Positions 8,301-9,277 of a DNA stretch of 9,277 nucleotides are shown piece after piece; the stretch's first letter is position 1; each line of letters begins with the position of its first letter. Under the pieces are notes generated by a model that was given only the letters and a program-made list of their open reading frames with translations, had not been told where the DNA came from and ran no database searches. Origin of the DNA: Candidatus Zixiibacteriota bacterium. Its GTDB lineage: Bacteria > Zixibacteria > MSB-5A5 > GN15 > PGXB01. Location of the stretch: NCBI GenBank assembly GCA_003641425.1, contig QNAH01000084.1, positions 1 through 9,277 of the forward strand. Reading direction: 5' to 3'. A program made the position numbers and the translations under genes.

Positions 8301-8339
8301 GTGCGGGAACTACGGATCTGGGTCGATATCAGGTTCTAA
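2358..8339 (+). CDS. sprA: SprA/Sov-family type IX secretion outer-membrane translocon
   Basis: SprA (Sov in Porphyromonas) is the giant 36-strand outer-membrane barrel through which T9SS cargo leaves the periplasm. The 1993-residue product starts with a signal peptide (KK at 8-9, hydrophobic 10-28, likely cleavage A29/S30). Family hallmarks follow in order: NRIMLRYKGDEDDIIKTIEAGN (about 235-256, in two parts NRIMLRYKGDEDD and IIKTIEAGN), KTLFGLRSEY (661-670), PNPNVDGVAYLDDFEGS (748-764), EDLGLDGLADSEE (919-931), NGTENN plus RPDREDFN (about 961-982), GWTTYRIPL (1017-1025), PPPGV (1115-1119), NEPEQSLLL (1130-1138), GDMWVDELRV (1289-1298), then LNFKLDKFMPRSLGASLPVSYRYS (about 1362-1385). The last third is Ser/Thr/aromatic beta-strand sequence ending in alternating hydrophobics and a terminal Phe (IWVDIRF), a BAM-type beta-signal. 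It is one uninterrupted frame, about 400-500 residues shorter than Flavobacterium SprA or Porphyromonas Sov. The start is fixed by an in-frame TGA at 2352; no Shine-Dalgarno site is seen. No other T9SS gene is in the window. Confidence 0.93.
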   Translation: MSVGATFKKITYFWLSVAVLLGLRGVIFASPPRFNYDLEEPPSFISPYPKEKKNFSVALYYRDYPLLRGMYKTKIKVERSSFEYNSITFTGAYYKKKKFEYFYTSRSVDANAFHEYRKRLNLESRMRETTSRALAKDQKNKAGGLFAINIPIKSKAMESLFGEGGAGLKVSGYHQITLSGRSQWDDRTETATYRQNKFPSLNMEQISRFDINGTIGSKITVSVSQDSKTDIPLANRIMLRYKGDEDDIIKTIEAGNTTLSLPNTQFVGYSTRIKGLFGIKSTAQIGGLELTAIASQEKGSTERTTIKAGGASRKTILRDWQYLDGKIFDLGRLSGDEMDFDTLAGDVIVELAVYRHISSVTGDALGTEANMYVDPNDTSKYSNETEALTLVEEVPSDEYYVDNNSFWIMFEKANAGTYNAEIGYWMIVQRGGSGAIDTIGDISAPPYSLKLLKSRSPLESDATFGYAWRNVYSLGSGKLDLDGLDIKIYKGTAGTESDDENLDHDENGAYYITSLGLDRFNQDGELKPDQLVDVYSDIIVADQSLLIFPDREPFANADALSETVPEIYQYKRGATQILEVSKYYLEITSSTRSSDISLGRPNIIEGSERITLNGVEMVRGEDYTINYDFGRVTLKDPDAIDPNADLAIDFEYSPFIQAQKKTLFGLRSEYEYSKNLKLGSTILYKSDKATQRKPKIGQETSRMFVWDGDISFRVKSNFLTKMANALPLFSTERESNLAVSAEVAQSYPNPNVDGVAYLDDFEGSQESYSLSVFRESWLISAKPATLDDTYHRAWLNWYNPYDQIATQEIWNREVTASDSRTQVLHLYFEPDEIDRRLGNVDTSVTEIDPTRSWAGIMRGLIGSATDMTRADHLEFRMRGNKGILHIDLGEISEDINGNGVSDDEDDLIGLPNNVLDDGEDLGLDGLADSEEPGYNAVTNPDPHKDNWKYEESDRYNYRYINGTENNKNDPGTIGRPDREDFNKDQSTGTRNNYFSYRIDLSDRFSEFLVQNSENDYGWTTYRIPLRDSSAIDEIINEPAWEDIPFVRIWVESPEADTIDVEIASAKIISPNWEDTIAVPFEYANAVDTATQAKFSVAVISTQENDPLDSIPYYEPPPGVAGYYDPTAKINEPEQSLLLTYKNLKVYDDVSADTGLAQRLLYDTPNLMGYGGLRMYVRAPRDLADDSTLMFLFRIGKDEENYYELRTTIDSSEWIDDKGWMDVGINFDEITGLREVLIREQDDNPDLDINFKDSVVNGNHYRVFGSPDITKVKYLAFGVVPLRADSLISGDMWVDELRVTDVRTDVGTAARISFSGNVADLFTYNAGYNYRNAYFRKISGSTRAGSTDNLGSGKSTNSYSYGLNFKLDKFMPRSLGASLPVSYRYSKSTSIPQLKYNSDIILPEQFRDEEKTETVTKSFSISETVNKKTKNPVFSILLNNIRTNFSYSRSDGLSPSTPMSLSESYRAGMSYTYNIPKVPHIRPFFWTQPIPLLKRFSPNKFYFFPSTISLTGDVNRSLRITRNINHILTNTLTKTFNGTFRTTYKISDNLTSSYNMTTNRDLSNPDLVNFSFNPKDFKLGRETRYTQAFSSGYSPVIFGFLTHKFSFSTSYTEDLNVISETRNMSSNKSYSVGGVFDLNKFLGGKPTSRRSSRRIRPKREEVDKDKPKSSLMKKLVTGPASVLRFLTSWIEPINYDFKEAYRYSYVGLKERASLKFRFGLTEDIGAEIDSESGSTGRSTITTKSTNYGLSSGTQFFGGLKTGVSFNRTINRDLIKAVNPTKSVSTTFPDFNFTINQLTTFKFLNPFIRKFAPRTKYSRSTKEYYNLTTGFKTKESETISQNPLLSFTFNIFRDLQINVRTNRSVSEDISYNSSTGEITRKSRSTSSNASASTKYSFSWPTGVKFPILGRIKFRSTMAISLEVSIRQQTTEEASGDTPLISKGDNRDFMVTPTISYAFSNQIKGGISGRWQDTNNKQQNRKSHVRELRIWVDIRF
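5037..5150 (+). other. Paired EF-hand-like acidic loops within SprA
   Basis: Two 12-residue stretches of SprA fit a DxDxDG-type calcium loop: residues 894-905 (D-x-N-x-N-G-x-x-D-x-x-D) and 920-931 (D-x-G-x-D-G-x-x-D-x-x-E). The second, DLGLDGLADSEE, corresponds to a motif conserved in the SprA family as I remember it. Calcium binding is inferred from spacing of acidic residues only. The region lies before the RPDREDFN motif, in the part expected to form the extracellular cap of the barrel. Confidence 0.5.
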
Positions 8340-8384
8340 AATATTTAATTGACTTTTTGTCTTCGCCTCCATTCTTTCCTATCT

Positions 8385-9277
8385 ATGAAAACAAAAACAT
8401 TATACTCGGTGTTATTACCCATTCTGGCAGTTATGATCGTTTTTGATCCGGCCTGTAATGGGGGCAAAGAGAAAACATCGATACCGCAATTCGACGGAGA
8501 GCGTGCTTTTCGATATATCGAAGAGCAGGTTGCATTCGGTCCCAGGGTTCCGGGCAGCGACAACAGCCGCAGATGCCGGGAGTATTTTTATCATTTTTTC
8601 GACAGTCTCGGAGTGCGTGTCGATACCATGCACTTTGTCCACAATGATAAGCAGACCGGTAAGGCGATCGAGATGATAAATATAATTGCATCGATTGACG
8701 GCACCGATCATAGCGATACAAAACGATATCTGCTGGCGGCCCATTACGACAGTCGTCCCCGCGCGGAGTATGATCCCGATTCCACCAAGCGTGAAAACTG
8801 GATCGACGGCGCCAATGACGGGGCCTCGGGTGTCGCGGTGCTGATGGAGATGGCCAATCTCTTCTCGCGGCAAAGGCCGAAAATCGGCGTCGACCTGGCG
8901 TTACTGGATGGCGAGGATTACGGTCCGCCCGGCAGGCTTGATGAATATTTTCTGGGCGCCAAGGAAATGGTAAAAAGAAACATCGCTGACAACTACCATT
9001 TCGCCGTAGTTATCGATATGATCGGGGATAGTGATCTGAAGGTGTACCGGGAGGAATTTTCCAACAAGTACTCTCCCCAGATAACCGATTTGATCTGGGA
9101 TGTCGCCGAAAAGCTTGGGGAAACGGCGTTTGTCGATTCGGTCGGGTATGCTATTCATGATGATCATCTCAGTTTCATGACGGTCAAACTTCAGTCGGCC
9201 GTGATAATCGATTTCAATTATCCATACTGGCACACGACTCATGATACACCGGATAAATGCTCACCGCAGTCTCTGCA
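8385..9277 (+). CDS. Exported M28-family metalloenzyme, glutaminyl-peptide cyclotransferase-like (3' end outside window)
   Basis: The frame is open from ATG 8385 to the right edge (297 codons plus 2 nt); only the C-terminal end is missing. Residues 1-23 form a signal peptide. Cys24 could be a lipoprotein cysteine, but the preceding D-P-A is a poor lipobox. The M28 metal-site pattern is visible: AAHYDS (His120, Asp122), DGANDGASG (Asp145), LLDGEDYG (Glu177, Asp178), VIDMIG (Asp211), DDHLSF (259-264) and YWHTTHDTPD (His283). DDH, WHT and the single-domain layout resemble animal-type (type II) glutaminyl cyclases, which convert N-terminal Gln to pyroglutamate using one zinc. An M28 aminopeptidase is the alternative. 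The gene starts 45 nt after sprA with no Shine-Dalgarno site, on the same strand, so co-expression with the secretion translocon is possible. The fold is confident; cyclase versus peptidase activity is not settled. Confidence 0.85.
   Translation, partial: MKTKTLYSVLLPILAVMIVFDPACNGGKEKTSIPQFDGERAFRYIEEQVAFGPRVPGSDNSRRCREYFYHFFDSLGVRVDTMHFVHNDKQTGKAIEMINIIASIDGTDHSDTKRYLLAAHYDSRPRAEYDPDSTKRENWIDGANDGASGVAVLMEMANLFSRQRPKIGVDLALLDGEDYGPPGRLDEYFLGAKEMVKRNIADNYHFAVVIDMIGDSDLKVYREEFSNKYSPQITDLIWDVAEKLGETAFVDSVGYAIHDDHLSFMTVKLQSAVIIDFNYPYWHTTHDTPDKCSPQSL

Noticed and set aside
8340..8384. Intrinsic terminator between sprA and the M28 gene
   Set aside because: There is a T-run, but no GC-rich stem precedes it; only a short AATATT palindrome is visible.
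8349..8385. TTGACT at 8349 and TTGTCT at 8357 with TATCTA at 8380 as a promoter for the M28 gene
   Set aside because: The TTGACT spacing is 25 bases. The TTGTCT/TATCTA pair has a 17-base spacer but overlaps the ATG, so transcription would start inside the signal-peptide codons.
8415..8873. 152-codon open frame on the - strand
   Set aside because: It lies wholly antisense to the M28-family gene, whose + strand frame carries clear metal-site motifs. It resembles no family I recognise and is a shadow.
1..9277. CRISPR arrays, transposons, phage genes, toxin-antitoxin pairs or other defence systems
   Set aside because: No direct-repeat arrays, terminal inverted repeats, integrases or defence domains are seen. 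The whole window is accounted for by five conserved genes.

Overview
The window reads as one stretch of chromosome from an uncultured-type bacterium of the Fibrobacteres-Chlorobi-Bacteroidetes (FCB) superphylum or a close relative. All supported genes lie on the + strand and are closely packed. The decisive marker is a 1993-residue SprA/Sov-type protein, the outer-membrane translocon of the type IX secretion system (T9SS). Moderate GC, Shine-Dalgarno sites before two genes, a DUF1844 protein and the absence of typical Bacteroidota neighbours suggest a non-Bacteroidota FCB lineage (Zixibacteria is my best guess, from memory and unverified). No phage, insertion sequence, CRISPR array, tRNA or rRNA is visible.

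Layout: 1-857 is the C-terminal part of the RecG branched-DNA helicase, cut by the left edge. 907-1272 is a small DUF1844 protein with an acidic tail. 1366-2325 is MurB (UDP-N-acetylenolpyruvoylglucosamine reductase), preceded by a possible promoter inside the 93-nt gap. After only 32 nt comes sprA (2358-8339), and after 45 nt an M28-family metalloenzyme resembling glutaminyl-peptide cyclotransferase (8385 to the right edge, incomplete at its C-terminus). There is no gene-free stretch over 300 nt and no convincing terminator in any gap, so murB-sprA-M28 may be co-transcribed.

How the genes may fit together: recG and DUF1844 are housekeeping or unknown cytoplasmic genes, and murB makes a peptidoglycan precursor. 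SprA is predicted to form a giant outer-membrane beta-barrel that passes folded T9SS cargo. The exported M28/QC-like protein is interesting beside it, because in Bacteroidota many exported proteins are cleaved to expose an N-terminal glutamine that a type II glutaminyl cyclase converts to pyroglutamate. That functional link is an inference from adjacency. SprA itself does not show a glutamine at its predicted cleavage site.

Nothing here amounts to a wholly undescribed system. The best leads are the SprA/QC-like pairing, the shortened SprA, and unusual residues in MurB.
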